Assembly: GCF_003226555.1 (NCBI RefSeq)
Contig: NZ_QKQS01000029.1
Span: 3,015-67,014, forward strand
Reading direction: 5' to 3'
Length of the DNA stretch: 64,000 nt
Source of the DNA: Rhodopseudomonas palustris
GTDB taxonomy: Bacteria; Pseudomonadota; Alphaproteobacteria; Rhizobiales; Xanthobacteraceae
Shown in pieces: positions 37,561 to 46,986 of this stretch. The translations under genes were made by a program, and so were the position numbers. A model generated the notes under the pieces. The model did not search any database. It was not told the origin of the DNA and saw nothing but the letters and a program-made list of their open reading frames with translations. Numbering within the stretch: the stretch's first letter is position 1; each line of letters opens with the position of its first letter.

Positions 37561-38817
37561 TCAGGCGCGACCGGCTGCCAGCACCAAGTCTGCGGCACGG
37601 TTGCCGGATCGGACCGATCCTTCGATGGTCGCCGGTAACCCCGTATCAGTCCAATCGCCAGCGAGATATAGGTTTCTCCACTGGGTGACAGGCCCGGGGC
37701 GCAGGGCGTTCTGCGCCGGTGTAGCGGCGAATGTGGCGCGGCGCTCGCGGACAATTTGCCACGGCGGCAGATTGGCGGAGATGCCGGCGATCTTGCAGAT
37801 TTCGCCCCAGATTTCGGCCGCGAGCTGCTCACGCGGCGCCTCGACCAGGCGGTCGCCGTTGCTGATCGTCACCGACAGCCGGTTCGGGAACGCGAACAGC
37901 CACTCCACCACCCCGCCGATCACCCCGGTCAGGGCCGGCATGCCGGGCGGCGGCGCATAGTTGAAATGCGCGTTGACGATGGCGCGGTATTCCTGCGGGG
38001 TCTTCAGCCCAGGCAGCAGCGACGCCGCCGGGCGCGGCGGCACCGCCAGCACCACCGCATCGTCCGGACCAAGGGTGACGACATCCTCGCCGCCGAACTG
38101 CAGCGCGCCGACGCGGTCGCCGGCCGGGGTCAGCCCCCGCAGCTCGTGACCGAACCGCACGCCGGGGCCGGTGGCGGCGAGCTGCGCCACTGCCGGCTCG
38201 ACCAGCACGGCGGACAGACCGTCGCGGGCGATCAGCGGCCGGCAAGCCTTGCCGCCGGCCAGTAGCGTCTCGCGCACCACCGCACCGGCGAGCCCGGCGG
38301 AGCCTTCCGGCGGATCGACGTTGAGCGCAGCGAGCAACAGCGGCGCCACCAGCCGGTCGTACAGCGGGCCGGAGCATTTGATGGTGTTGCCGATCAGCTT
38401 GGTGGTCGGCGCCCACAACAGTGGCATCAGGCCGAGGTAATCGCCGATCGACGTATCCGGCACGCGGCTACTCGCATCGAACAGCCACAGCGGCAGCTTG
38501 CCGCCGCCGAGCTTGAGCCGCCAGCGCGCCTCGGTCGGCAGGTCGATGAAGTCGAACTCGGCACGCTCCGGGCCGACCAGCCCGGCCTCGGTGCCGATCG
38601 CGCGCGCATACGCGCAGGCAGCGTGATTGCCGGACAGCAGCAGGTGATTGCCGTTGTCGATCACCAGCCCGGTCTGGGCGTCGAAATACGAGCGGCAGCG
38701 GCCGCCGGCCTGCTGCATCGCTTCATGGACGTGGACAATGAGGCCGGCGCGGGCGAGCCGGGTCGCGGCCGCAAGACCGGAGATTCCCGCACCGATGACG
38801 TGAACTGTTTTCGACAT
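37561..38817 (-). CDS. hpnE: HpnE, squalene-forming FAD-dependent desaturase/reductase
   Basis: Amine-oxidase/phytoene-desaturase-type flavoprotein of 418 residues. It reduces hydroxysqualene to squalene in the HpnCDE route. The FAD-binding fold is at the start (HVIGAGISGLAAATRLARAG), followed by the EAMQQAGGRCRS segment. The C-terminal flavin motif is NLYLAGDWTDTGLPATIEGS. The ATG shares one base with the hpnD stop (ATGA-like overlap), showing coupling. Confidence 0.92.
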   Translation of the reverse strand: MSKTVHVIGAGISGLAAATRLARAGLIVHVHEAMQQAGGRCRSYFDAQTGLVIDNGNHLLLSGNHAACAYARAIGTEAGLVGPERAEFDFIDLPTEARWRLKLGGGKLPLWLFDASSRVPDTSIGDYLGLMPLLWAPTTKLIGNTIKCSGPLYDRLVAPLLLAALNVDPPEGSAGLAGAVVRETLLAGGKACRPLIARDGLSAVLVEPAVAQLAATGPGVRFGHELRGLTPAGDRVGALQFGGEDVVTLGPDDAVVLAVPPRPAASLLPGLKTPQEYRAIVNAHFNYAPPPGMPALTGVIGGVVEWLFAFPNRLSVTISNGDRLVEAPREQLAAEIWGEICKIAGISANLPPWQIVRERRATFAATPAQNALRPGPVTQWRNLYLAGDWTDTGLPATIEGSVRSGNRAADLVLAAGRA

Positions 38818-39656
38818 CACACGATCGCGTATTGCAGCAGGATGGCGATCTTCGAGGCCTTGCCGAGCTTCACCGGAGCGCGCGGCGCTGCGAAACCGCG
38901 CGCGATCAGAAGCTGCAGGATCGCGTAGTAGTACTTGCCCATGATGCGGGGAGCCTTCACCAGCCGGCGCGGATTGCGGTTCATCACCTTGTCGGCGGCG
39001 GCGAAATGCGAAAGCGCGCGCTCCACCAGCGGCGCACAGACGTTCGGCAGCGCCGGATGCGCCGCGACCACGCGCGGATCGGTAGCGGTGATACCGGCCT
39101 TGTGCAGCAGCTCGCTCGGCAGATACAGCCGGCCGATGCCGGCATCCTCGTCGATGTCGCGCAGGATGTTGGTGAGCTGCAGGGCGCGGCCGAGATGATG
39201 CGACAGCTCGATGCCGTCGCCTTCCGGCAGACCGAAGATCCGCACCGACAGCCGCCCCACCGCACTGGCGACGCGATCGCAGTACAGATCGAGCGTGGCT
39301 TCGTCCGGCGCACGGATGTCGGCGTCGACATCCATCTCCATGCCGTCGATGATCGCCTCGAAATCCTCGCGCTTCAGCCCGAAGGTGCGCAGCGATTCCT
39401 GATAGTCCGCGAGCCGCGGCGACGGCGCGCCGCGATACAGCGCCGCGATGTCGTCGCGCCATTGCTGCAGCTCGGCGACGCGCACCTCGCGCGGCCGATC
39501 GGAATCGGCGATGTCGTCGACGAAGCGGCAGAAGCTGTAGACCTGGAACATGGCCTCGCGCTGCGGGCGCGGCAGGATGCGCATCGCGGCGTAGAACGAG
39601 CTACCAAGCGCGACGCCTTGATGCGCGGCCGGCTCCGGCGTGGCGTGAACGGTCAT
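38817..39656 (-). CDS. hpnD: HpnD, presqualene diphosphate synthase
   Basis: Trans-isoprenyl diphosphate synthase (squalene/phytoene synthase family), 279 residues. It condenses two farnesyl diphosphates to presqualene diphosphate. Both aspartate-rich motifs are present: FCRFVDDIADS near residue 43 and LTNILRDIDEDAGIGRLYLP near 170. The start codon overlaps the hpnC stop by four bases (ATGA). Confidence 0.92.
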   Translation of the reverse strand: MTVHATPEPAAHQGVALGSSFYAAMRILPRPQREAMFQVYSFCRFVDDIADSDRPREVRVAELQQWRDDIAALYRGAPSPRLADYQESLRTFGLKREDFEAIIDGMEMDVDADIRAPDEATLDLYCDRVASAVGRLSVRIFGLPEGDGIELSHHLGRALQLTNILRDIDEDAGIGRLYLPSELLHKAGITATDPRVVAAHPALPNVCAPLVERALSHFAAADKVMNRNPRRLVKAPRIMGKYYYAILQLLIARGFAAPRAPVKLGKASKIAILLQYAIV

Positions 39657-40531
39657 GCGCGCGGCGCCGGATGCGACACCGGTCCCTTCCCGAAGCTGCG
39701 GCGGAAGATCTCGGAGCCCATCGCGCCGAAGCTGGCGGTGGCGAATTCGATCGGCTTCAGGTGCACGCGCTCGCTGAGCGGATCGCGGGTCTGCAGCATC
39801 CCGACGATGCGGTCGGCATAGGCCTGGATCACCGAGACTTCGAGGCCGAGCCGGAAATCCTTGATCTCGGCGGCGAGCGGCCGGCCGTCGCCGAGCAGCG
39901 ACGCGGTCCGGGTCGCAAGCCCCTGCAGGCACTTCAGCAGCGCCGGCGACGCCTTCGGCAGACCGAGGTCCTCGACCTTGGCGCCGGCGGCATCGAGCAC
40001 GTCGCGCGGCAGATACACGCGGTTGAGGGTGCGATAGTCCTTGCCGCAATCCTGCAGGTGATTGTTGATCTGAAGCCCGGCGCACAGCGCATCGGACGCC
40101 GGCCAGGTCGCGGTGCTTTCGCCGTGGACGTCGAGCATGAAGCGGCCGACCGGCATCGCCGAATAGCGGCAGTAATGAATGACCTCGTCCCAATCCTCGT
40201 AGCGCAGCTTGGTGACGTCCATCCGGAACGCGATCAGCAGATCGAGCGCATGGCGCGGCGGCATGCCGCGCTCCGCCAGCGCCCGGCGCAGATGCACCGC
40301 TTCGGCCTGGGTCTCGCCGCGGCCGAGCAGCTCGGCTTCGAGCAGGTCGAGATATTCCAGCTTGGTGGCGGCATCGAGCATCGCGTGGTCGGCGATGTCG
40401 TCGGCGGTCCGGACGAAATTGTAGAACGCCAGAATCAGGTCACGGTGCCGCGGATGGATGATCCACGACGCGACCGGGAAATTCTCGTCCCGGTGGGTCT
40501 TACCCGATCGAAGCTCGCTCGCAGTCGTCAT
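39653..40531 (-). CDS. hpnC: HpnC, hydroxysqualene synthase
   Basis: Squalene synthase-family protein of 292 residues that converts presqualene diphosphate to hydroxysqualene. The first acidic motif is FVRTADDIADH. The second is altered to NHLQDCGKDYRTLNRVYLP rather than the usual NILRD, which distinguishes HpnC from HpnD. The ATG at 40531 is preferred; a GTG two codons earlier is possible and neither has a strong ribosome site. It is the first gene of the hpnCDEFG operon, and its leader carries the hairpin at 40570-40609. Confidence 0.92.
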   Translation of the reverse strand: MTTASELRSGKTHRDENFPVASWIIHPRHRDLILAFYNFVRTADDIADHAMLDAATKLEYLDLLEAELLGRGETQAEAVHLRRALAERGMPPRHALDLLIAFRMDVTKLRYEDWDEVIHYCRYSAMPVGRFMLDVHGESTATWPASDALCAGLQINNHLQDCGKDYRTLNRVYLPRDVLDAAGAKVEDLGLPKASPALLKCLQGLATRTASLLGDGRPLAAEIKDFRLGLEVSVIQAYADRIVGMLQTRDPLSERVHLKPIEFATASFGAMGSEIFRRSFGKGPVSHPAPRA

Positions 40532-40562
40532 CGGCACTGGCTAAACACTTGGTTTGGTGACG

Positions 40563-40609
40563 AAAAAAAGCGAACGGCCGCACCCAGCGGAGCCGGGCGC
40601 ACCGTTCGC
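40563..40609 (-). terminator. Intrinsic-terminator-like hairpin in the hpnC leader
   Basis: On the minus strand GCGAACGG pairs with CCGTTCGC, and the stem continues inward with about ten more pairs and one bulge. The hairpin is followed directly by seven T residues (40569-40563). Only about 31 bases separate the T-run from the hpnC ATG. It could terminate transcription from the upstream Cys-rich gene, or act as an attenuator or 5'-end stabiliser for the hopanoid operon. Confidence 0.75.
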
Positions 40610-40614
40610 GACGC

Positions 40615-40643
40615 CATATAAGGGAAATCGCCGGCTAAACCAA
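40615..40643 (-). promoter_or_regulatory. Candidate hpnC operon promoter
   Basis: On the minus strand TTGGTT (40643-40638) is spaced 17 bases from TATATG (40620-40615). Transcription would begin near 40608, at the foot of the hairpin. The match to the housekeeping consensus is modest. Confidence 0.3.
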
Positions 40644-40746
40644 CGATCTTGACGGAGGATGTCCGGGCCGCAGTTTTGCCCGGATCGCCGCCGGAACCGC
40701 CGAACCGGGCCGAAAACGGCCCGGCGGCGGCCGCCGGCTCACCGCC

Positions 40747-40986
40747 TCACTGGCCGTGGCTGACCAACACCTGGTTGCAGGCCTTGCTGATCTTCGGGCG
40801 ATTCTGCTGCAGGCAGGACAGAATCACCAGATCGCTCTGCTCCATCACCGAGCGGCAGAAACGGGACACGTCGCGCGAGCAGGCCTTCTGCTCGGCTTCG
40901 GTGCCGCTACGCTGCGGTTGCTGGGCATAGGCACCGGAGGACATCGAAACGAGCAGCAACGCGAGCGCAACCAAGGTCTTTTGCAT
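40747..40986 (-). CDS. Small exported Cys-rich repeat protein
   Basis: Protein of 79 residues with a signal peptide (TLVALALLLVSMSSGAYA). The mature part has four cysteines in the pattern CSRDVSRFC, then LSCLQQNRP and SKACNQVL, resembling one unit of the Cys-rich (GLG1-type) repeat seen in small exported alphaproteobacterial proteins. Function is unknown. It is probably monocistronic and lies directly upstream of the hopanoid operon on the same strand. A perfect GC hairpin (40705-40724) without a T-run follows it. Confidence 0.75.
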   Translation of the reverse strand: MQKTLVALALLLVSMSSGAYAQQPQRSGTEAEQKACSRDVSRFCRSVMEQSDLVILSCLQQNRPKISKACNQVLVSHGQ

Positions 40987-41371
40987 TGTCTTCCTTCGAT
41001 ATGGGCTTGGGGTTCGAAACCCGTTCTCGATCACATCAATGGCGCCGCATGAAAGAATCGCGGGACGCACGCACGATCGGCACAACGGTATGATGTGTCG
41101 ATCAAGGAGACAAATACGGCCAAATTAGTGCCGACGCACGCGTCAACGCGGCGATGCTGCTGAAAGGCACGCAATACCAGTGGCTTTTTGTCGAAGCGTT
41201 GCCGATTTGATGCAAATGCGATAGTTCCGCGGCGGGCGCAGCGGAACAGCATGAGCATGCGCTTGGTGTGGGGGGTCGGCGTCACTATTTGATTTGAACC
41301 TGCCGTGAGGCGAACACACTAACCAGCGACGTGACGCAAGGTCGTCACCAAGCGACTCAAGGATGGCCAGA
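40987..41371. other. Divergent intergenic region, 385 bp
   Basis: No convincing gene is seen. It separates the minus-strand Cys-rich gene from the plus-strand hypothetical gene and should contain both promoters. A small hairpin (GGGTT/AACCC near 41010-41022) lies in the leader of the Cys-rich gene. An inverted repeat GTTCCGC/GCGGAAC occupies 41224-41247. Confidence 0.4.
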
Positions 41372-41875
41372 ATGCGCCTGCTTCGTTCCTCCACTTCCTC
41401 CCTCCACGCGTTGAAGGCAGCCGGGCTCGGCGCCGCGATGATGCTGTCGGCATCGGCCGCGGTCGCGGACTCCGGACCGTTCGCCGGGTTCGAAGGATCG
41501 TGGTCGGGCAGCGGAACAGTGGCGCTGTCGGACGGCACCAAGGAGCGGATCCGCTGCAAGGCGACCTATCGGGTCGGCAGCGGCGGCAACCAGTTGACCC
41601 AAACGCTGCGTTGCGCCAGCGACAGCTACAAGTTCGACTTGTCGGCCGACGTCGCCAGCAGCGGCGACCGCATCTCCGGTAACTGGAGCGAAGCCAGCCG
41701 CAACGTCAACGGCAGCCTGCAGGGCAAGGCCGGCGGCGGCCACATCGAAGTGTTCGTCGAAGCCGCGGGCTTCGCCGCCAGCATCTCGCTCACCACCCGC
41801 GGCAACAAGCAATCGGTGGCGATCAGTTCCAAGGGCGAGATCCGCGGCGTCAACATCTCGATGACGCGCGGCTGA
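41372..41875 (+). CDS. Exported hypothetical protein, beta-rich
   Basis: Protein of 167 residues with a signal peptide ending SASAAVA. The mature part begins DSGPFAGFEGSWSGSGTVAL and alternates polar and hydrophobic residues, suggesting a small beta-barrel or lipocalin-like fold. It contains two cysteines that could pair (RIRCKATY and LRCASDSY). I do not recognise a named family with certainty. The ATG at 41372 has AAGGA eight bases upstream; the ATG at 41363 lies too close to that site. A strong terminator follows. Confidence 0.75.
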   Translation: MRLLRSSTSSLHALKAAGLGAAMMLSASAAVADSGPFAGFEGSWSGSGTVALSDGTKERIRCKATYRVGSGGNQLTQTLRCASDSYKFDLSADVASSGDRISGNWSEASRNVNGSLQGKAGGGHIEVFVEAAGFAASISLTTRGNKQSVAISSKGEIRGVNISMTRG

Positions 41876-41904
41876 CCGAACACTCGGCCGACGCTCTGAA
41901 TCAC

Positions 41905-41940
41905 AAAGCCCCCGGATCTTGCGATCCGGGGGCTTTTGTT
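41905..41940. terminator. Bidirectional intrinsic terminator
   Basis: A 14-bp stem, AAAGCCCCCGGATC with GATCCGGGGGCTTT, has a TTGC loop and is flanked by T-rich sequence on the right. It lies between the convergent hypothetical gene and the MMPL gene. Confidence 0.88.
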
Positions 41941-41953
41941 CGCGTGGATGATT

Positions 41954-44326
41954 CTAAACCACCGGCCCTGCGCGATGGCGCCCGCCGCGCAGGCGCTGTG
42001 CGGTGGCGATCAGCCACATCGCGGTCGGACGCAGGATGAACAGGTCGGCGATCAGCGCCGCCACCATCGCGAACGCGCTGAGCCAGCCGAACAGCCGCAG
42101 CGACGGCAGATCCGAGAACACGGTGACGCCGAGGCCACAGGCCAGCACCACGGTGGTGAGGATCAGCGCCGGTCCCACCAGCACGGTGGCGCGTTCGACC
42201 GCCTGCGCGGCGCTGACGCCCGGCGGGCTCTCCAGCCGCAGCCGGTTGAGGAAGTGGATGGTGGCCGACAAGCCGAGACCGAACGACACCGTCAGCGCCA
42301 CCACGCTGGCGAATTGCAGCCCCTCCCCCATCACCCACAGCATCGTTCCGGACAGCACCACCGGGAAGATGCCCGGCAGGATGCAGGCCAGCATCACCAC
42401 CACCGACCGGAACGCCAGGCCGATGAACACCGCCACCAGCGCGAACTCGATGGTGAGGCCGTGGTTGAGTTTGGAGATCATATCGGCGCTGTTGCGCGCG
42501 GCGATCGCCGACAGGCCGGTGACCGCGATCTCGTAACCCGGGTGCTCGGCGCGCAGCTTGTCGAGCGCATGGTCGAGCTTCTCCACCACCGGAAGGATCT
42601 GGCTGGAATCGAGATCGGGCACGCGGCCGGAGACCACCACGGCGGTCTGATCCTCGGCGATGAAGCGACGGACCAGACTCTGCGGCAACAGGTCGACGTA
42701 CTCCTTCAACGTGTCGACGCTGGTGGTATGCGCCTTCTCGGCGAGCCAGCGTCGCAGCGTCTCCAGCGACCAGACGTTGCCGACGCCGGCCTGCTTCTCG
42801 ACCGTCGCGTGGACCTGGGCGATGATCTGCAAGGTCTGCGGCGAATACAGCGTCTCGCCCTTGGGAAATTCGATCAGCACGTCGATCGGATTGGCGCCGG
42901 TCAGCTTGGCGTCGAGCCGGCTGCTGGCCTGCACCGCCTGTTCGCGGTCGGGCACCTGATCGGCCAGGCGGTAGCGCGGCTCGAGATTGGCGTAGATCAC
43001 CGACAGTCCGCCGACCACCAGCACCGCCAGGAGGCTGAACAGGCCAGGACGGCCGACCATCCGCACCGCGATGAAGGCGCAGAACCGCCGCAGCGCGTTG
43101 ACGCCGAGATCGCCGCTCTGGAACTTGGCCGCGAACGCCTCTTCGTGCCTGACCAGCAGCACGCCGAACACCGGCACCAGCGTCAGCACCGCGATCAGCG
43201 CCAGCACGGTGGCGAGCAGGCCGGCCTCGCCGAATGCGCGGATCAGATCAGAATTGGAGAATTGCAGCGCGATGAAGGAAATGCCGGCGGTCGCGTGGGT
43301 CAGCACGCAGGCCGGCCCGACCACCAGCACCGCGTTCTTGAACGCGGTGTATTTGTCCTCGCCGGCGATCAGCCGGTCTCGTGCAGCAAAGGTGAGCTGC
43401 ATCGAGTCCGAGAAGCTGATCACCATGATCAGCGGCGTCATCACGTTGAGGAACATGTTGAGGCTGAAGCCGGCCCAGCCCAGCACGCCGAGCGCCAGCA
43501 GGATCGCCAGCAGCGGCGGAAACGCCGCCACCACCATGAACGAGATCTTGCGGAAGAACAGGATGGCGATGACGCAACCGGCGAGGATGCCGGCGACGTT
43601 GTAGATCAGGCCGTCGCGCTCGACCGCGTTGCGGATTTCGAGCTGCATCACCGGCACGCCGGACAACTCACGCGTTAATCCGGAGCCCTCGAGATCCTGG
43701 TCCATCGTCTTGCGCATTTCGCCGATGGTCGCGCGCAGCCGGGTGGTGTCGCCCACCACCTTGGGATCGAGCGACAGCACCACCAGCGCCAGCGTGCCGT
43801 CCTCGGACAACAGCTTGCCACGGATGATCTCGTTGCTCTTCACCGTCTGGATGAACTGGTCGTAGGCGTCGCCTTCCGGCAGATCGGGCGGAAACAGCGC
43901 CGCCGGCAGCTTGCCGGGCTCCGGCGCCTGCCGCGCCGAGAACAGCGAGATCAGGCCGCGCACGCCGTCGATCAGTTGCAGGTCGGTGACGGTGTCGCGC
44001 AGTTTCTCAAGATTGTCCCGTGCCAGCAGATCCTTGCCTTCCACCACGAGCAGCACGTCGAACTCGGTCGACGGAAACCGCTTGGTGACCTCCTCGTACT
44101 GCTTGAACTCCTTGGTGTCGGAGCGGAACAGCTGGCTGAGGGAGTCATCGATCTTGATCCGCTCGATGCCGAACACCGCACCGACGATCAGCGCCAGCAG
44201 GATGATGCAGGACACCACCGGCGCGCGTAGCGGGATTAGGCCAAGCCGCTCCAGGCCAAAGGCGATGCTGACCCGCCGCCGCTTCAATTCCGCGACTTCG
44301 GCATCGTTCACGTTTTTATCCAGCAT
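41954..44326 (-). CDS. Second MMPL/RND-family transporter (HpnN-like)
   Basis: Inner-membrane protein of 790 residues with the RND two-fold layout. A cytoplasmic N-terminus and first helix (about 35-55) are followed by periplasmic domain 1 (to about 250), six helices with GVLGWAGFSLNMFLNVMTPL and FSDSMQL, then periplasmic domain 2 and six more helices. It belongs to the same broad family as HpnN but is clearly divergent. It follows eutC by about 200 bases on the hpnP strand. A lipid or hopanoid substrate is plausible from context but not shown. Confidence 0.8.
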   Translation of the reverse strand: MLDKNVNDAEVAELKRRRVSIAFGLERLGLIPLRAPVVSCIILLALIVGAVFGIERIKIDDSLSQLFRSDTKEFKQYEEVTKRFPSTEFDVLLVVEGKDLLARDNLEKLRDTVTDLQLIDGVRGLISLFSARQAPEPGKLPAALFPPDLPEGDAYDQFIQTVKSNEIIRGKLLSEDGTLALVVLSLDPKVVGDTTRLRATIGEMRKTMDQDLEGSGLTRELSGVPVMQLEIRNAVERDGLIYNVAGILAGCVIAILFFRKISFMVVAAFPPLLAILLALGVLGWAGFSLNMFLNVMTPLIMVISFSDSMQLTFAARDRLIAGEDKYTAFKNAVLVVGPACVLTHATAGISFIALQFSNSDLIRAFGEAGLLATVLALIAVLTLVPVFGVLLVRHEEAFAAKFQSGDLGVNALRRFCAFIAVRMVGRPGLFSLLAVLVVGGLSVIYANLEPRYRLADQVPDREQAVQASSRLDAKLTGANPIDVLIEFPKGETLYSPQTLQIIAQVHATVEKQAGVGNVWSLETLRRWLAEKAHTTSVDTLKEYVDLLPQSLVRRFIAEDQTAVVVSGRVPDLDSSQILPVVEKLDHALDKLRAEHPGYEIAVTGLSAIAARNSADMISKLNHGLTIEFALVAVFIGLAFRSVVVMLACILPGIFPVVLSGTMLWVMGEGLQFASVVALTVSFGLGLSATIHFLNRLRLESPPGVSAAQAVERATVLVGPALILTTVVLACGLGVTVFSDLPSLRLFGWLSAFAMVAALIADLFILRPTAMWLIATAQRLRGGRHRAGPVV

Positions 44327-44532
44327 GCGCTATTCCGTCCTGTCGATCGCTCGTCCTAGCCAGAATTCCCGGCACGAATACGACAGCGTCGCATCGCCCG
44401 GCATCCAGGTCCTCGGACATGCAGCAATTCACCACGTGCGCAGGCTCGGACCGACCGCCCTTCGGCATCGAGACTGGGAACCGGAATCCAACAGATTCGC
44501 GGTCCGCTTGCGAGTTTTCCGATCGCCTCGGA

Positions 44533-45300
44533 TCAAGGCGACGGCAGCTCCGGAATCGGGCTGCCGCTCTCGTCCTTGAGGATGACGCCGGTCGCCTCGC
44601 GCACCAATCCCTCGCGCACCAGCCAGGCGATCTTGTGCGCCGCCTCATCCGCCGAGATACCGGCGTCATGGATGTTGGAGACGCAGTTGCGGTCGGCGTC
44701 GGTGAGCCCGGCGCGCGGCCCGAAGGTCAGATAGGCACCAAGGCTGGCCGGCGCCGACAGTCCAGGCCGTTCGCCGATCAGCACCAGCACCATCCGGGCG
44801 CCGAGTGCGGCGCCGATTTCGTCGCCCAGCGCAACTCGGGCACCGGTCGCGACCACTGCGGCGCCGATGCTGATCCGGGCCGCAGCGAGCCGCGGCAACA
44901 GTTGTCGCACCACGCCTGCGGCCTGCGCCGCCACAGCAACGGGCGACAGGCCATCGCCGACCACCAGTGCGACATCGCCCCCTTGCAGGACACCGGCCAG
45001 CGAGTCGCGCGAGGTCGGATCCAGTTGGCGGCCAAGGTCGGGCCGGGCCAAATAGTCGCGGCGGTCCGCGGCGCGGCTCGCCACCTGCAAAGCCGGCAGG
45101 CCGATCGCCTGCAGCTCGCCGGCGATGGCCGCGGCATCGAAGCCGGCATGGACGGCGTCTCGGGCGCGGGCGTGGGCCAGGGTGAAATCCAGCAGCGCCT
45201 CAGTCGGCAGGCTGGCGCCGGCGCGGCCAAGGGCGACGCGGGCCGGAGTGAGACGGCGCAGCTCGGCAAGCGAGCGCGGCGGAGTGGCGGGTGAAGTCAT
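44533..45300 (-). CDS. eutC: EutC, ethanolamine ammonia-lyase small subunit
   Basis: Small subunit of the adenosylcobalamin-dependent ethanolamine ammonia-lyase, 255 residues. Family motifs visible are [15 protein letters not shown] near residue 40, the cobalamin-region [25 protein letters not shown] and the ending [25 protein letters not shown]. The start is seven bases after the hpnP stop with AGGAC upstream, so it is coupled to hpnP. The partner eutB lies on the far side of hpnP. No microcompartment genes are present. Confidence 0.93.
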   Translation of the reverse strand: MTSPATPPRSLAELRRLTPARVALGRAGASLPTEALLDFTLAHARARDAVHAGFDAAAIAGELQAIGLPALQVASRAADRRDYLARPDLGRQLDPTSRDSLAGVLQGGDVALVVGDGLSPVAVAAQAAGVVRQLLPRLAAARISIGAAVVATGARVALGDEIGAALGARMVLVLIGERPGLSAPASLGAYLTFGPRAGLTDADRNCVSNIHDAGISADEAAHKIAWLVREGLVREATGVILKDESGSPIPELPSP

Positions 45301-45307
45301 AGCAGTC

Positions 45308-46891
45308 CTATTCGGCCGGCACGGCCGCTTCCCGCAGGCGCAGGGAGTAGTTGGAGGCATTGGCGTGGCCGCGCGAGGCTTCGCGCGCGTAGATGATCAG
45401 ATGATGCGCCACCACCATCACCAGCAGCAGGTTCTCGATGTCGCCGCGGATCAACCGCTGCAGCGCGAACTTCCAGAACACCAGCTTGTAATCGCCGCGA
45501 ACACCGATCTGCCAGATGATGTTGCGCAACATGATCAGGGCACGCTTGATGTTGGCCTTCGATGCACGCTGCGGCGTCGCAGGATGGAGCCGCGTCGCAT
45601 AAGCGTGCTCGATCTGATACGCGTAGCGCCTCAGCAGCGCCTCGGGCTGGTAGGCTCGCGCCATGCAGTCCTTCCACATCGCCACCACCTGATCGTGCGG
45701 CAACAGGAAGTCGACATTGGACTCGCGGTTGTCGTCGTGGACCAGCCGGCCCTCGCGCTCCAGCCGGTCCCACAGCGGCGTCTTCGGCAACGCCTGCAGC
45801 AGATTGATGGTGAGCAGCGGGATCTGCGACTGCTCGATGAACTGCATCAGGAATTCGCCGGTCTCCGGCGTGTCGGTGTCGAGGCCGAGAATGATGCCCG
45901 ACACCACCTCGATGCCGTAGCTCGAGATCGTCCGCACGCCTTCGAGGATCGGGACCATCATGTTGTGGTCCTTGTGCATCGCTTTCAGCGCGGTCGGATC
46001 CGGCGTTTCGATGCCGCAGAAGATCGTGCAGAAATACGCCTCGCGCATCAGCTCGAGAATTTCGGGACGCTTGGCGATGTTCAAGGTCGCCTCGCAGGCG
46101 AGCTGCAGCTGAAAGCCGGTGCGCTTCTGCCATTCGACCAGATGCGGCAGCAGATCGAGCGCCGCCTTGCGGTTGCCGATGAAATTGTCGTCGACGAAAT
46201 ACACCGAACCGCGGATGCCGCATTCGACCATGCGGTCGAGCTCGGTGATGATCTGCTCGGGCGTCTTGAGCCGCGGATTGCGGCCGTACAGGCCCGGAAT
46301 GTCGCAGAATTCGCACTGATATGGGCAGCCCGACGAATATTGGATGCTGCCGAGCAGATATTTGCTGCATTCCGCCAGCTCGTAGGCCGGAATCGGAAAC
46401 AGCGTCATATCGAGGCGGTCTTCGGTGGTGAAAACGATCTGGCGATTCGGCCGCGCGACGTCCTGCGACAGCTTCGCGATCAATTGATCGGTGGCGTCGC
46501 CGAGTTCGCCGACATGCAAATAGTCGAAATTCGGGTAGTGGTCCGGGCAGGCGCTGACCGAAGGGCCGCCGAGCGCCACTGGCAGATCGAAATCATGCGC
46601 GCGCCGGCAGATGTCGTTCATCTGCTGCCGCTGGATGTGCATGCCGCTGACGAACACCGCCTCCGCCCAGGTGAAATCCTGCTCGGTGGCCGGACGGATG
46701 TTCTCGTCGACGAAGCGAACCTGCCATTCCTCGGGCAGATAGGCTGCGATCACCAGCAGCCCCTGCGGCGGCATGAAGGCCGCAACGTCGTCCATCAGCG
46801 GATAGGAGTGCTGAAACGTACCGAAGGACTTGGTGTAGCGCGGGAAGACACACAGTATGCGACGACTGGTTTGCCCCGACTCGGCTCTCAT
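45308..46891 (-). CDS. hpnP: HpnP, hopanoid C-2 methylase (B12-binding radical SAM)
   Basis: Cobalamin-binding radical SAM methyltransferase of 527 residues that methylates C-2 of hopanoids. The N-terminal B12-binding domain (about 10-150) contains [20 protein letters not shown]. The cluster motif C-x3-C-x2-C is in [16 protein letters not shown] near residue 195, and the TIM-barrel and C-terminal DUF4070-like regions follow. The ATG has GGGGAAAG six bases upstream. An EcfG-type promoter lies about 100 bases upstream, agreeing with the known general-stress control of hpnP in R. palustris. It sits between eutB and eutC. Confidence 0.93.
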   Translation of the reverse strand: MRAESGQTSRRILCVFPRYTKSFGTFQHSYPLMDDVAAFMPPQGLLVIAAYLPEEWQVRFVDENIRPATEQDFTWAEAVFVSGMHIQRQQMNDICRRAHDFDLPVALGGPSVSACPDHYPNFDYLHVGELGDATDQLIAKLSQDVARPNRQIVFTTEDRLDMTLFPIPAYELAECSKYLLGSIQYSSGCPYQCEFCDIPGLYGRNPRLKTPEQIITELDRMVECGIRGSVYFVDDNFIGNRKAALDLLPHLVEWQKRTGFQLQLACEATLNIAKRPEILELMREAYFCTIFCGIETPDPTALKAMHKDHNMMVPILEGVRTISSYGIEVVSGIILGLDTDTPETGEFLMQFIEQSQIPLLTINLLQALPKTPLWDRLEREGRLVHDDNRESNVDFLLPHDQVVAMWKDCMARAYQPEALLRRYAYQIEHAYATRLHPATPQRASKANIKRALIMLRNIIWQIGVRGDYKLVFWKFALQRLIRGDIENLLLVMVVAHHLIIYAREASRGHANASNYSLRLREAAVPAE

Positions 46892-46986
46892 CGAACTTTC
46901 CCCGCGAACGTCACGCTGTCCCGAGTTGGTTGCAGCGATCGCCCGCACGGTTCGACCACCGGCCCCAAAAACGGCAAGTCCAATAC

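Noticed and set aside
40705-40724. CCGGGCCG/CGGCCCGG hairpin as a terminator of the Cys-rich gene
   Set aside because: It is a perfect stem with a tetraloop but has no T-run after it, so it is mentioned with the gene rather than called as a terminator.
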